DNA of 64,000 nt from Synaphobranchus kaupii. Its lineage: Eukaryota > Chordata > Actinopteri > Anguilliformes > Synaphobranchidae. Shown here in pieces: positions 1-11,024 of the stretch. The stretch covers positions 117,526,412-117,590,411 of the forward strand of contig CM056376.1 of the NCBI GenBank assembly GCA_029718625.1, in the 5' to 3' direction. The stretch's first letter is position 1. Each line of letters opens with the position of its first letter. The position numbers were made by a program, and so were the translations under genes. Under the pieces are notes generated by a model. The model saw only the letters and a list, made by a program, of their open reading frames with translations. It searched no databases and was not told the DNA's origin.

Positions 1-806
1 CATGTTATTTTTGTTGTATTTGAAGGAAAATGTCAGCCAAGCTGTGCCTCATTTTTTTTTTTTAAACGAAGCTTCACGTCATATTTATGCGACCAAAATG
101 TTTGTGTACTTCTTGAAAAGTGTGCTCCCGAATGTACTCAGCGAAACCCCGGAAGTAAGTGTATCATACAAAGGTTTAAAGTATACTATATTTAAACGAT
201 TTTGCCTATGTAAGGTGCTGATTCAGATACAGCCAAGGAGTAACTATTCCGATAACATTTGGGAGAGGAGAAGGAAAGGCCATAATTGAAAGAAAGGGGC
301 TAGAGATTTATCACAATAAATGGGATATAGATATAAAGGGAAGAAGATATTCTAACAATCAAAAATCAGTAGTAGTTAAGAATGCAAAGTGTAGGAAAGA
401 AGAAACAGTTCTGAAAAGACTCAGGCCACACTGGTTTAAATAGCACTTTATTTATGATAGGGAAAGGTAATAGTGAGGAATGTGAAATATGTAAAGTAAA
501 TAAAAATGTTGAACGTGTTATTGTACTGTCTAAAATATAATGTAGATAGGGAAAGTTTATGCAATAGGGTAAGACTGGCTGGATGAGAATGGAATCTGGG
601 AGGGATTTTGGGGACAGGGGGGAAGGGGTAGAGAATGTTAGAAGTTTTTTGTTTTATTAAGAATTCAGGGCTAGCCAATAAAATTTGTGAAAGGTTTTGA
701 TATGTAACGTTTACACTCCGGTACAGTAGGTGGCGGTATGCACCTCAAAGTTGGTTTCAAGCCACCATAAAACCTAAAGAAGAAGAACAACAACAACAAC
801 AACAAG
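1..806 (+). pseudogene. 3' end of a degenerate non-LTR retrotransposon (I/Nimb-like, RNase H-type C-terminus)
   Basis: The plus strand from about 250 to 690 translates, across stops and frame changes, into pieces typical of the pol C-terminus of RNase H-bearing fish LINEs. From about 329 there is a KGRRYS...RKEETVLKRLRPHWF stretch, and near 475-530 a CEIC...VERV segment that resembles the usual CxxC...VEHV signature with His changed to Arg. After it comes a short untranslated part with a GGTGGCGGTATGCACC motif (about 730) and a simple tail of GAA/CAA triplets at 779-806, which is how this kind of element ends. The element enters the window from the left, so its length is unknown. The coding part has in-frame stops and is dead. 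The clade assignment is from memory of family motifs and could be wrong; LINE identity is more secure than clade. Confidence 0.6.
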
Positions 807-884
807 GAAGTAGTCATTCAGGAAGTGTGTTTCTCCCACAGAACTATATAAGAACGTTCTTATAGGGTGGAATCCAATCACAGA

Positions 885-1908
885 AATATATACTAACTAG
901 AAAGGGAGAAGCCTTCTCAAAACGGCACCGTTTCCACGGCCAAAAGCATTTTCTCTGATTGGCCAACGTGACCTGTCACGTGAAGGTGGTAATTTTCTCC
1001 TTTTTCACAGAGTAATGGCTGCCGTTGTAACTCTAGTTAGCGACCATAGACATGTATAGCAACGACTGCAAAGTTATGCTCCCGAATAAATAAGCAAAAT
1101 GAAAGGTAACTTTGTTAGCTACCGTTAGCTAAGTTAGCTCGCAGTCACAGCCGCAGCCGCAGCCAGAGGCCTAAAAAGGACATGCTATCACAAAAGCCTG
1201 TTGATAATACACCAATAGTAGCTCCATGCACATTTAAAAGAACTTAAGCCAGGCATAGCATAACGTTAGTTATACTTTAGAACATATTTGGCTAATCTTA
1301 ACGTAACCCCCTCGAAACTGCAATGGACATAACGTTATTACGATAACTTTCCAATATCAACGTTATAGACTACTGCACTTTAAGACCGCATAAACGGGGC
1401 ACAAGTGTCCGCTATGCGTTAAGATAAAAAATATATATATATAATAATGTATGTTATATAGCCTATGTCTATGTTCATAGACATCCTATATATAGCTACG
1501 CTGTATGTGTAACCTACGTTATGTGGTGAGTGAATACATTTTTTCCTGGTTACATTGGTTGAGTTCAACAAGTCACTCCTACGACGAGGGTGATGCAGGA
1601 AAATAAACAGACCTAACAGCAAAGCATATTTGTGGTTAATGGACGATGAAGAAGACAAGCAGGCTAACCTAACGTTGTCAAAAAAATTCTTACCGTGAAA
1701 ATATTTAATTTTTTTCCCCAGGGTTTCCGTGCTGTTATGGTTTTGAAAGCTCTGCACTATGATTCAGGTTTGGCAAAACTGGTATGCAGTAACAACAATG
1801 CTATCACATATTTTATAACTCTAGAGATGTATACCTTGCCAATAATCACTATGCATTATTCCCCTCAGATGGTACCGACTAACCCTACTGGCTCACAGAC
1901 TACTAGGA
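885..1908. repeat. Long duplicated segment R1, copy A
   Basis: About 1.02 kb that recurs in the same orientation at 9650-10718. The two copies match along their length, from a shared start near AACTAGAAAG to a shared end at CTACTAGG. The segment begins with a CCAAT-type box (about 956) and a CACGTG E-box (about 977). It ends with a short open frame after a polypyrimidine-CAG that looks like a splice acceptor (about 1710-1723). That open frame (MVLKA...YDSGLAKLVCSNNNAITYF) is kept in both copies but ends differently because of a one-base indel. I do not recognise the peptide. It could be a gene fragment duplicated with its promoter, or an uncharacterised non-autonomous transposon. Confidence 0.75.
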
Positions 1909-1914
1909 GTAGCC

Positions 1915-2145
1915 AACCATACTGTTCCAGTGTAATTTACAGCTAAATCTAGTCCAACCCCCCAATTCCCATAGAGATCCATTCAAATGCAGAGAGGTGA
2001 TAGCCTAGTATCGCTTGTAGGAGTACCAGAAAATAAGATATCAATATTTGATATTGTTGGGTCACAGGCATTAGGAAGTCATGGCATGCGAAGGATATGC
2101 GTCCAAATATTAAAAATTATTACTTTATTCTACATTATGTTAAAC
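1915..2145. repeat. Copy of the foldback repeat family found at 14451-15391
   Basis: This stretch matches, in inverted orientation, the segment around 14735-14960, including the GTTGGGTCACAGGCATTAGG-like and GCATGCGAAGGATATGCG-like blocks, and in direct orientation part of the right arm at 15240-15350. It follows R1 copy A directly. No coding capacity is seen. Confidence 0.7.
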
Positions 2146-2963
2146 TGTCCAATATTTTTTGATGCCCGAAAATGGGGGGGACTATGTAGGCCTACAAAAG
2201 GTTCTATAATTTATAAACGGTTAATCTGATATGGATGAAAAACCCTCAGCTGACAGTCTGCACTTCAACCTCATTGTCATTGTATCCTTTCAAACTCAAA
2301 GTGCGAGAGTATAGAACCAAAATAACAAAAAAATGTGTCACTGTCCAATTAATTATGGTGCTCACTGTATGAACAAAACATTTTGAGGGTGTAGGCTACA
2401 GTAGAGGACCAGATGTGTCACAACAGCATAATGCTGTCCTGGACATTATGTCTACATTGAACTTAACAAAGAATCGTAGGCTATTCCCAGGGCTTGTAGC
2501 CTAGCTGTAAACTGAAATTATTTTATGTTCCACTAGCCTACGTTAACGCCGTTTTTAAAAAAAACGATAGCCTACCTTACATGGATTTTATCCGCTTTTA
2601 ACGTAGGCTAGGCTGATTCTTGCAAAGTATGCTGTTTAAATTAGGCCTATGTCAGAAATCGAGCATTTCAAATGAGAAAAAGAGTAGGCTATCTGTATGG
2701 ACAGTGACACAGAATGGCTTGATCATGCACCGAAAGAAGGAAGATATTAGTCGGAAATCGCAAAAGGAGAAGGAACACAGTCGCAAAGAAAGTAATAATG
2801 CAGAGTGAGTGCGCGTGCACGCGAGGGTTTGTCAAATTCTGACAGGCAGTCAAATTTCGGCACGGGAGCCATAAAAGCATTAACCAGCATTATAATTTCA
2901 GTAGCTAAATGGTGAACTCATGCAAGCTTTTCATAAACCACGTCAAATTCGAATCGAATGTGA
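2146..2963. other. No gene recognised; AT-rich spacer
   Basis: About 800 bases with only short open frames, none with a recognisable domain. Many TAGCCTA/TAGGCTA words occur here, as through much of the first 14 kb. No tRNA, transposon end or long repeat was found. Confidence 0.5.
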
Positions 2964-3020
2964 CATTGTTGGCACACTACAAGGAAATCCATAAGACATT
3001 CAACCTGACAGGAAAACAAA

Positions 3021-3025
3021 ATCTT
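3021..3025. other. Target-site duplication ATCTT, left copy (right copy 4216-4220)
   Basis: Exact 5-bp direct repeat bordering the LTR-like insertion. The empty paralogue near 6525 has the five bases only once, with one substitution. Confidence 0.8.
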
Positions 3026-4215
3026 TGTTACGACCCTGGAATAAGACTGAACCCAAATGCACGACAAGGAGACAGAAGTACAAAACTCAATATTTATTTA
3101 AGCTCAGGGCAGTCCTGAGCATGGAGAGAAAGGCAAAGGCAGTAGAAGTTTCAAGCCGGAACTGGACTCAACCGGCACCACAGTATTGCTCCAAGTCGGA
3201 GCAGGACTTGACAGGTCTCACCGGAATTGTTCCAAGCCGGAACTGGACTTGACGGACTGGACTTGACGGACAGGACGGACTTGACAGACAGGACAGAGAG
3301 TGGGAGCGCTAAGCACCCAATAAATTAGGCTTCGAACTATACTCCTGAAGAGTAGGGAGAACAATAATTACAGACAGTCCAGTTATGAATGTGTGGGAGC
3401 AGTGGGAGCAGGGAAAGCCAGGGGTGATGATGGCGACAGGTAACCGGGTTGTTTGGAGCAGGGGATGAGCAGGAGCGGGAGCGGTAGAGCAGGACAGTGC
3501 AGCGGACCCAGGCGGGACGCAGGCGTGGCAACAGGGCAGCGGCAGTAGCAGCACGGCAACAGCAGGGCGGCAGCAGCGACAGCAGAGGCAGGAGCGACAG
3601 CACATCAACAGCACCGCAGCATTGGCTGTGAGTGGGGACCGCCGCAGGGTGGAATAGCAGAAGCCCCAAGCTGCATGCACAAACCACAGGGAAACCGCAA
3701 CACAGGCAGGGAGTCTCGGACAACTGCAGGCTGGCAGAATTTAAGCAGACAAGGTTAGCGAGACAGGATAATGAACAGCGGGTAATGTCGTTCCAAACTG
3801 ATCAGACTAGGGCTTGACAGTTTAGCAGAGTGAATTAACACCGATACAGAACTAAACTGTAGGACTAGGCAACTAGACAGAGAACCAGACAGGACCAGAG
3901 GTTTCAGACTACAAGCATTAACAAACTGGCACAGGACAGAAAACACCGGGTGACTAAATGCAGGCATTAATTGGAATCAATTAGGAAATGCGTGCGAATG
4001 TATGCGAGCGTGATTGAACAGAGCGGAGAGTGAGGAATGCATGCGAGACGGGGGAATGGGATAGGCTGAGACAGGAGTGGTGAAACAGAGTGATACAAAC
4101 GGGAAAACACGCCCAACCTGCAGAACGGGGGAAACACGGACAATGGAGAGACAAACACGAAACAGGGGGAGAGGGAAAACACGGAGAAACAATAGGATGG
4201 GAGTGGAATGTTACA
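3026..4215. mobile_element. LTR-like insertion (solo LTR), 1190 bp, 5-bp target duplication
   Basis: The insertion starts TGTTACGACC and ends GGAATGTTACA, giving the TG...CA ends of a long terminal repeat, and is flanked by ATCTT at 3021-3025 and 4216-4220. The uninterrupted paralogue at about 6525 reads ATCCT, so the target duplication and the ends are supported by an empty site. There is no internal coding region, primer-binding site or second LTR, so it fits a solo LTR left by recombination. A family link to the insertion at 21275-22383 is suggested by the shared TGTTA start and an ACCCAAA(T/C)GCA-type motif just inside. The superfamily and transcriptional orientation cannot be read from the sequence. 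Confidence 0.8.
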
Positions 4216-5145
4216 ATCTTCGTCTTTTAATAAAAATGAATATATTTAGCCTAATTTAGCTGATCAGATAGCTAGATAGGCTATAGTAGGCTACCCGAGC
4301 TGATCAAAGATCAAACTTAAAACTTACCTTTTTTTTTTTTGCTGAGAGCTACATAAGTGAAATCGGTAATATATATACATTTCCTGGATCATAAACTCCA
4401 TGTCCACAGGTTTTGCAAAATCTGAGAATGATATGCAGAAATACTAAAGGTCTATGATGCAAATTATAGCAGTGTACCCTGTTGTCCATTAGTGTCTCCA
4501 AATCTATCCAAATGGATAAATTGTGCACTGCTGTAAATAAAAAGAATTATGATATATTTAACTACAAATCAACAGTTTTGGCTCAGAAAACTCACTTTTG
4601 CATAATTTCCAAGTGGGAATTACTGTATTTTCATCAGTATAGGGGGGTAGATATCTATGGGTCAAAACCCCCTATGCAAAACATGTCATAAAATGAATAA
4701 AATTATTCATTATTGTATTATAAAGCATAGGCCTATACATTTGCTCCATTGATATCACAGTGTTACATACACCTAAATATGTTGCCTAATCATTCACTCT
4801 TGTACCTCAGTAAAACATCACTTGTGCCTGTACTCTACAGTATGTATACTTTTGTCCTGGGATTGCATTTTTCTGTATTTTATTTATTTTTATTTTCCTA
4901 TTCATAATGACTCCAAGGACATTTTTACCTTAATCTGCCACATATCAGTGCACACTAAATTGGAATGAGCATTTGTCATGCCCTAAGAGACAAGTATAGG
5001 CTATACGCCATAGCCTATATTATGTATGATAACATGAACATAAAACAGTATTCCACCATCTGCAAAATGCTGCCAAATGTTCTACCTTCAATAAACATCG
5101 GTAGCCTACATCAAAAATACATTTAACGATTGCACTACAGTATAT

Positions 5146-6075
5146 GAAATTCCACATCAGAATGTCCTGAGGTTGTCTGAGTGACACTCTGAGTTGGTGT
5201 GCTATCATTCTGAAGTGAAATGGTTTTTTGAAAACAGGAGGTTTACTTTTAATATCAATCTGAATTTCGAAGAAACACAGCTCTTATATGACATTTTAGA
5301 GGGCTTTAATTTTGAAATTCCACATCAGAATGTCCTGAGATTGTCTGAGTGACACGCTGAGCTGTTCTTCTATCATTGTGAATTGAAATGGTTTTGTGAA
5401 AACAGGTGGTTTCCTTTTAATATCAATCTGAATATAGAAGAAACACAGCTCTTATATGAAATTTTAGAGGGCTTTAATTTTGAAATTCCACATCAGAATG
5501 TCCTGAGATTGTCTGACTGACACCGTGAGGTGGTGTGCTATCATTCTCAAGTGAAATTGGTCAGTGAAAACAGGAAGTTTCCTTTTAATATTAATCTGAA
5601 TATAGAAGAAACACAGCTCTTATATGACATTTTAGAGGGCTTTAATTCTGAAATTCCACATCAGAATGTCCTGAGGTTGTCTGAATGACACTATGAGGTG
5701 TTCTTCTATCATTCTGCCGTGAAACGGTTTTGTGAAAATAGGCAGTTTCCTTTTAATATCAATCTGAATTTATAAGAAACACAGCTCTAATATGACATTT
5801 TAGAGGGCTTTAATTTTGAAATTCCACATCAGAATGTCCTGAGGTTGTCTGAGTGACACTATGAGGTCTTCTTCTATCATTCTGAAGTGAAATTGGTCAG
5901 TGAAAACAGGAGGTTTCTTTTAAATATCAATCCGAATTTAGAAACACAGCTCTTATATGACATTTTAGAAGACTTTAATTTTGAAATTCCACATCTGAAT
6001 GTCCTGAGATGGTGGACACTATGAGGTGACACTATGAGGTGGTCATTTTGAAGTCAGATTCGTCTTTGAAAATGT
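5146..6075. repeat. 168-bp tandem repeat, about 5.5 copies
   Basis: The phrase GAAATTCCACATCAGAATG or a close variant starts at 5146, 5314, 5482, 5650, 5818 and 5983, so the period is 168, 168, 168, 168 and 165. Each unit also carries an ACACAGCTCTTATATGA block. Copies differ by scattered substitutions and the last one decays. The unit has stops in all frames and is non-coding. Confidence 0.9.
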
Positions 6076-6466
6076 ATTCTTTATTATTAATTTAATTATT
6101 TTTTATTAATGAGTAATTATTCACACAAATGAGAAAGCCTCAATTTTTCTCTGAAAATTTGCAGGCAGTAGTTGTTTTTTAAAAAGAATTATTTATTTTA
6201 TTATTTAATAATTATTAATTTTGTTTTATTTATGTATGTATGTGTTATTTATTTATTCATTCATTGTTTACTGACAGACTGACTGATTTATTGAATGTAT
6301 GTGAAATTACTTTCACGTCTTAGCACGTTCACCGGAACTTCACTTTTATTTTGAAGTCAATTCTTACACACTCTTACCGTAGAATGCCTAGTATATTGCG
6401 AACCAAAAAAAAACGCGGCGGCTAGTTTGACCATCTTTTCCAAAGTGGAGGCTGGCTTGACCGCAG

Positions 6467-6620
6467 TCATTGTTGGCACACTACAAGGAAATCCATAAGA
6501 CGTTCAACCTGACAGGAAAACAAAATCCTCGTCTTTTAATAAAAATGTATATATTTAGCCTAATTTAGCTGAACAGATAGCTAGATAGGCTATAGTAGTA
6601 CAAAGATCAAACTTGCAAAC
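6467..6620. repeat. Duplicated segment S, copy B (empty site)
   Basis: Uninterrupted paralogue of 2964-3025 plus 4221-4320, with a short deletion near 6598 relative to copy A. It serves as the pre-insertion allele for the LTR-like element. Confidence 0.8.
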
Positions 6621-6792
6621 TATTTAGCTAAGGTTAGTGAACTGATTCAGTAGCCTAGCCATATAGCCTACTGTATTTTATTCAGCAAAGTAGCCTATAC
6701 TGATCTTCTTAACGTTACCTAAACGTCTGGCATGCTAGCTAGATCAGCAAGCTAACAATTAGTAGGCTACTAACTACACTCATAAAATATAA

Positions 6793-6930
6793 GTGCGAAT
6801 GCCAGTCCGAATGCGAGTGCGAATGCCAATGCGACTGCCAACGCGGATGAGTGACACGAGTAAACCTGCGAGTGAGATGTTGTGACCAATTAAAGCGCAC
6901 AGTATAAGGCAATTGCATTCGCACTCGCAG
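6793..6930. repeat. GCGAATGC-rich stretch with a 15-bp inverted repeat
   Basis: Degenerate hexamer-like repeats of GCGAATGC/GCGAGTGC occur at 6793-6850. The core TGCGAGTGCGAATGC (6812-6826) has an inverted match in GCATTCGCACTCGCA (about 6915-6929). It is probably a small MITE or decayed simple repeat. No target duplication was identified. Confidence 0.5.
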
Positions 6931-6939
6931 ACGACAGAA

Positions 6940-8450
6940 TTTTGGCACTGTTGGCCCCCCATACTGTTCAAGTCTTTGCTATGTGTGCGCAGGCACCTTG
7001 TAACATCTGCCTTTATTTCTGTTTCTGAGGAGGAGAAAATGCTGTGAGTGAGTTGCCAATCCATGGCCTTCCTTGCGTATTTCTCCCCACGCTGGATGTA
7101 GCTGTCTAATATGTACATTTTTGGGAAACTTTAATAAAAAGTTTCAATGAATTGGGTTCATTGTTTGCATAAACCATGCAGTAGGTATAATTTTTTCATT
7201 TGTAAAGACTAAATAATCAAGTACACCATTCAAAATTATGAATCATGAATAAGGGAAACATTTTATTCTTCGATATGCTGCGTTTCATTCACAGCAAGTT
7301 TAATCACCGTCTCCAACGTTGTCCTGGATGATAAGGGGGGAAAAACGTAGAGACGTTAGGAGTTTGTTATAGGACACAGCAAAGTTCAGCAGCCTGTCTC
7401 AGTTTAAAGCCCACTCACCACATCAAGGTGCAGGCTGAACGTGAGAACACAGTAAGACGCACATTCACAAGACAAACCCTGACAAGACACATTAAAATGA
7501 CAAGGTCACATTAAGGAAAAATGTACAAGTTTATGTGGGATCTAAGTGGTAGCCTACTAGCAAAAATCATCCACGGGTGTCTGTAAGCAAAGACACTCTT
7601 TGCGCGGTTAAAAGTGCATTATCTGGTTTTGATGCGCAACTCAATCCGGTTGATTTCTTTTGAGCGATGAGAAGATGCACATGTGAAAATCGACATACAA
7701 AAGCAACATAATAGTAAACGCAGCCACAATAACGTAATGTAATGTTATGTAAAACTACAATGTCCTATAGCCTAGCTGGGCTATGGACAACGGGGAGCAC
7801 TCGCTGTTCTTCGCAAACATTGAGCTATGTCTGGTGCCGTGTTTCTCGGTTACAACGAGCTATGTCTGGTGCCATCACTGCCATGTTTCTCGGTTACAAC
7901 AGCAGAATGGTATCTCATTAGTATGCATAAGCTAGGGCTGTGATAGGCCGAAAACATCATGTGTGAGGATAGTAGGATATGACATCACGCGTCCCACTGC
8001 TTTTCTTGGCAAGACACGCCCTGCATAGCATTCAAGCGCTAGGATTGGCCAGGCGTCCATGCTCACACCTCGGGGTAAAGACATGGTTCGAAGGGAGCAC
8101 ACGAACCAAGATATATGTCGAATTCAAAGACCCCTGGTTTTTGTGAGTTTGTGATTCCCGTACCCCACCCACAACCCCTAAACATAACTTCACAGGTGTT
8201 CACGTAACTTGGGCTCATGCCCGAACTGTTAAGATAGTGGTGTTGTATGCTCCACGCTACTGTGGCATTTCCGGTACCCTGTTTCTCGGTTACAACAGTA
8301 AAGGTGTTGTAGGAAGCCGTATCGCGTAGCCTACTGTGTCACGCGGTTAGACAAAATAGGCTATTTGGAAAAATATAATCAGTTAATGACATGTTGGATC
8401 CACCAACCTTTCCCTTATATTAAAACAAAGTTATTTCCAGCCCGTTTTAC
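6940..8450. other. No gene recognised; non-coding spacer
   Basis: About 1.5 kb without a domain-bearing open frame. One small feature is a partial tandem duplication at about 7826-7905, where the phrases GAGCTATGTCTGGTGCC and GTGTTTCTCGGTTACAAC repeat. The last phrase occurs once more near 8278, suggesting an old local duplication. Confidence 0.5.
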
Positions 8451-9595
8451 TGAGTCCAGCGCCCACCCCAGATCCACTCTAACCGCAGAGTGGATGTCGT
8501 GAGAACATTCGATGTTATGTGAAAACCAAAATATTAAATAGGTCTATGATATGATACGTTCATATATTTAAATAATAATTATTGCATCTGCTTGTTTATT
8601 TTGTTTAATCCGTAACGTTAGTCTGTGGTATGGCTAGGTAGTAGCCTAGCTACAGCGGTAATATTACATACATCTGGACCGCTCCCTGGCTCAAGATTTC
8701 CTTGAACCAGCCATGCGCGGCTAGCTAATAGTGTGGTGTAGCCATGGAACTGTAGCCTAAATAATTAGAAATCGCGATGGAAATGGCCACAGTGAAACTT
8801 ATCGCCTATTTTTCAGGCCTCTCCGGAATGTCTGTTATTGTTAGACTGTTAGAATGAACTATGGTGATCTTGTAATGTTATGGTAACGTTAGACAGATTA
8901 ATGGCTAGGTCGTTATTAACAAGCATAATACGCCGGGAGCCGGACAACTTTTCTGTAGCCAACCCGATGTTGACCCGCTACCGTTAGCGTCTTGCTATCT
9001 GGGCGGCTTTTCAGACTTCAACACTAACATATTCACTGGGGTAGGTTACTAGTGTAATCTAACACCCATCTTGAGATATGAAGTATATCCTTAGAAATAT
9101 TACACACGTGAAAGCATTTGAAAACAATTTCATTATTATGCACAAGACAGCTGGTAAGCGAACTTCATAACTGTTAGATAACCTAACTATAGCTACAGCG
9201 GCGGAGCCAGTTAGCTGAATGCTCACAGCAAGCCAAGTCAGCCAACCATAGAGTTCAATGGCGGTTGAGAGAATGGATTTGAGGCGAAAATACCAATAGG
9301 CCTCCTCACGTGATTGCCCTGTGACGTAACTAGAATTACCACGTGACAATGTTCTTAACCAATCAGAGTTCAGTGCGCCTACTCAACACTCACCGATGAA
9401 GTTATTTTAATTAATTCTCTCTTTTTTCTGTGTAGACTAAAACAATTTTGAACCCAGGAAAAATGTAAAATGTGATTGCCTGCTTCTATTGACTACCATA
9501 TTGTGAACTTTTGATACCTACATTGCGATGGGGTGACTATGTTGACTTTCACAACGCTCCATTAGAAATACATGGCAGAGCTCATCGGTAATACT
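8451..9595. repeat. Long duplicated segment R2, copy A
   Basis: About 1.15 kb that recurs in the same orientation at 12571-13819. It starts with a short palindrome, CCACTCT...AGAGTGG (about 8474), and includes CACGTGA and CACGTGAC E-boxes plus a CCAATCA box near 9308-9366. It lacks about 115 bases present in copy B after position 8910. It is directly followed by R1 copy B. No gene is recognised in it. Confidence 0.8.
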
Positions 9596-9649
9596 ATTTC
9601 CGGGCCATGGCAGCCACCCATAGAGCGAGTTCAGTGCAGCCTGTCCATA

Positions 9650-10181
9650 GAACTATATATTAACTAGAAAGGAAGAAGCCTTCTCAAAACGGCACCGTTT
9701 CCACGGCCCAAAGTTTTTTCTCTGATTGGCCAACGTGACCTGTCACGTGAAGGTGATAATTTTCTCCCTTTTCACAGAGTAATGGCTGCCGTTGTAACTG
9801 TAGTTAGCGACCATATACATGTATAGCGACGACTGCAAAGTTATGCTACCGAATAAAAAAGCTAAATGAAAGGTAACTTTGTTAGCTACCGTTAGCTAAG
9901 TTAGCTCGCAGTAGCAGCTAGAGGCATAGAAAGGACATGCTATCACAAAAGCCTGTTGATAATACACCAATAGTAGCTCGATGCACATTTAAAAGAAAAT
10001 AAGCCAGGTATAGCATAACGTTAGTTATACTTTAGAACAAATTTGGCTAATCTTAACGTAACCCCCTCGAAACTGCAATCGACATAGCTAACGTTATTAC
10101 GATAACCTTCCAATATCAACGTTATAGACTACTGCACTTTAGACCGCATAAACGGGCACAAGTGTGCGCTATCCGTTAAGA

Positions 10182-10239
<58 letters not shown>

Positions 10240-10718
10240 GTACGTTATATAGCCTGTGTCTATGTTCATAGACATCCTATATGTAGCTACGCTGTATGTG
10301 TAGCCTAGCCTACGTTATGTGGTGAGTGAATAAATTTTTTCCTGGTTGGTTCAGTTCAACAAGTTACTATGACAAGGGTGATGCAGGAAAATAAACAGAC
10401 CTAACAGCAAAGCATATTTGTGGTTAATGCTAATTTAGCTCAAGCAGGACGACGAAGAAGACAAACAGGCTAACCTAACGTTGTCAAAAAAAGATTTCTT
10501 ACCGTGAAAATATTTAATTTTTTCCCCCAGGGTTTCTGCGCTGTTATGGTTTTGAAAGCTCCGCGCTATGATTCAGGTTTGGCAAAACTGGTATGCAGTA
10601 ACAACAATGCTATCACATATTTTATAACTCTAGAGATGTATACCTTGCCAAAAATCACAAGAGCATTATTCCCCTCAGATGGTACCGACCAACCCTACTG
10701 GCTCACGGACTACTAGGT
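9650..10718. repeat. Long duplicated segment R1, copy B
   Basis: Second copy of the 885-1908 segment. It differs by small indels, by loss of part of the GCAGCC repeat, and by expansion of a short TA stretch into a TA microsatellite at about 10185-10236. The exon-like open frame after the polypyrimidine-CAG is kept (10504-10716). Confidence 0.8.
10185..10236. repeat. TA dinucleotide microsatellite
   Basis: A nearly pure run of TA repeats, about 25 units, lying within R1 copy B. Copy A has only a few TA units at the equivalent place (about 1432-1444), so the expansion came after the duplication. Confidence 0.95.
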
Positions 10719-11022
10719 GTACGAATTATATATTATAATTTTTGACGTAAAAAATTATACCTAACATAAAAGAGAAAACCTCTGTATCTCTCTGTATGTC
10801 TGGTGCACAGCAGCCAGCAGATGGCACGCAATGTACCCACACGCACGCACGCATTAATTAGGTATAGGGCCGACTAAATGGCCAATTAGTGATTGTGTGC
10901 TCCAACGGGTATCAGAACTAGTCCATCTGATTATCAACTCATCACCCATGGTAAGGATAAGCCACAAATCAGCTGTGGAGACTGCCACCTACAAGTTCAT
11001 AACAGTGTCATCTTCAGAGATA
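10719..11022. other. Spacer between R1 copy B and the Tc1 element
   Basis: About 300 bases of mostly AT-rich sequence with a short CACGCACGCACG run (about 10840). No gene or element end was recognised apart from the TA target of the Tc1 element at the right edge. Confidence 0.5.
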
Positions 11023-11024
11023 TA

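Larger units (their letters stand above)
2964..4320. repeat. Duplicated segment S, copy A, split by an LTR-like insertion
   Basis: Positions 2964-3025 plus 4221-4320 together match the continuous stretch 6467-6620. The match is broken only by the 1190-bp insertion at 3026-4215. The paralogue therefore gives the empty site of that insertion. Confidence 0.8.

Noticed and set aside
1695..1946. Host exon at 1695-1946 (and 10504-10716)
   Set aside because: Polypyrimidine-CAG and a kept frame are suggestive, but the peptide is not recognised, the copies differ by a frameshift and the context is repetitive. Kept as a note in R1 only.
3309..4259. Cys/Leu/Pro-rich frames inside the LTR-like insertion
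   Set aside because: No recognisable domain, both strands open, and contained in a solo LTR.
6739..7118. 112-codon minus frame near the GCGAATGC repeats
   Set aside because: No recognised domain; part of it translates the short repeat. Not enough evidence for an exon.
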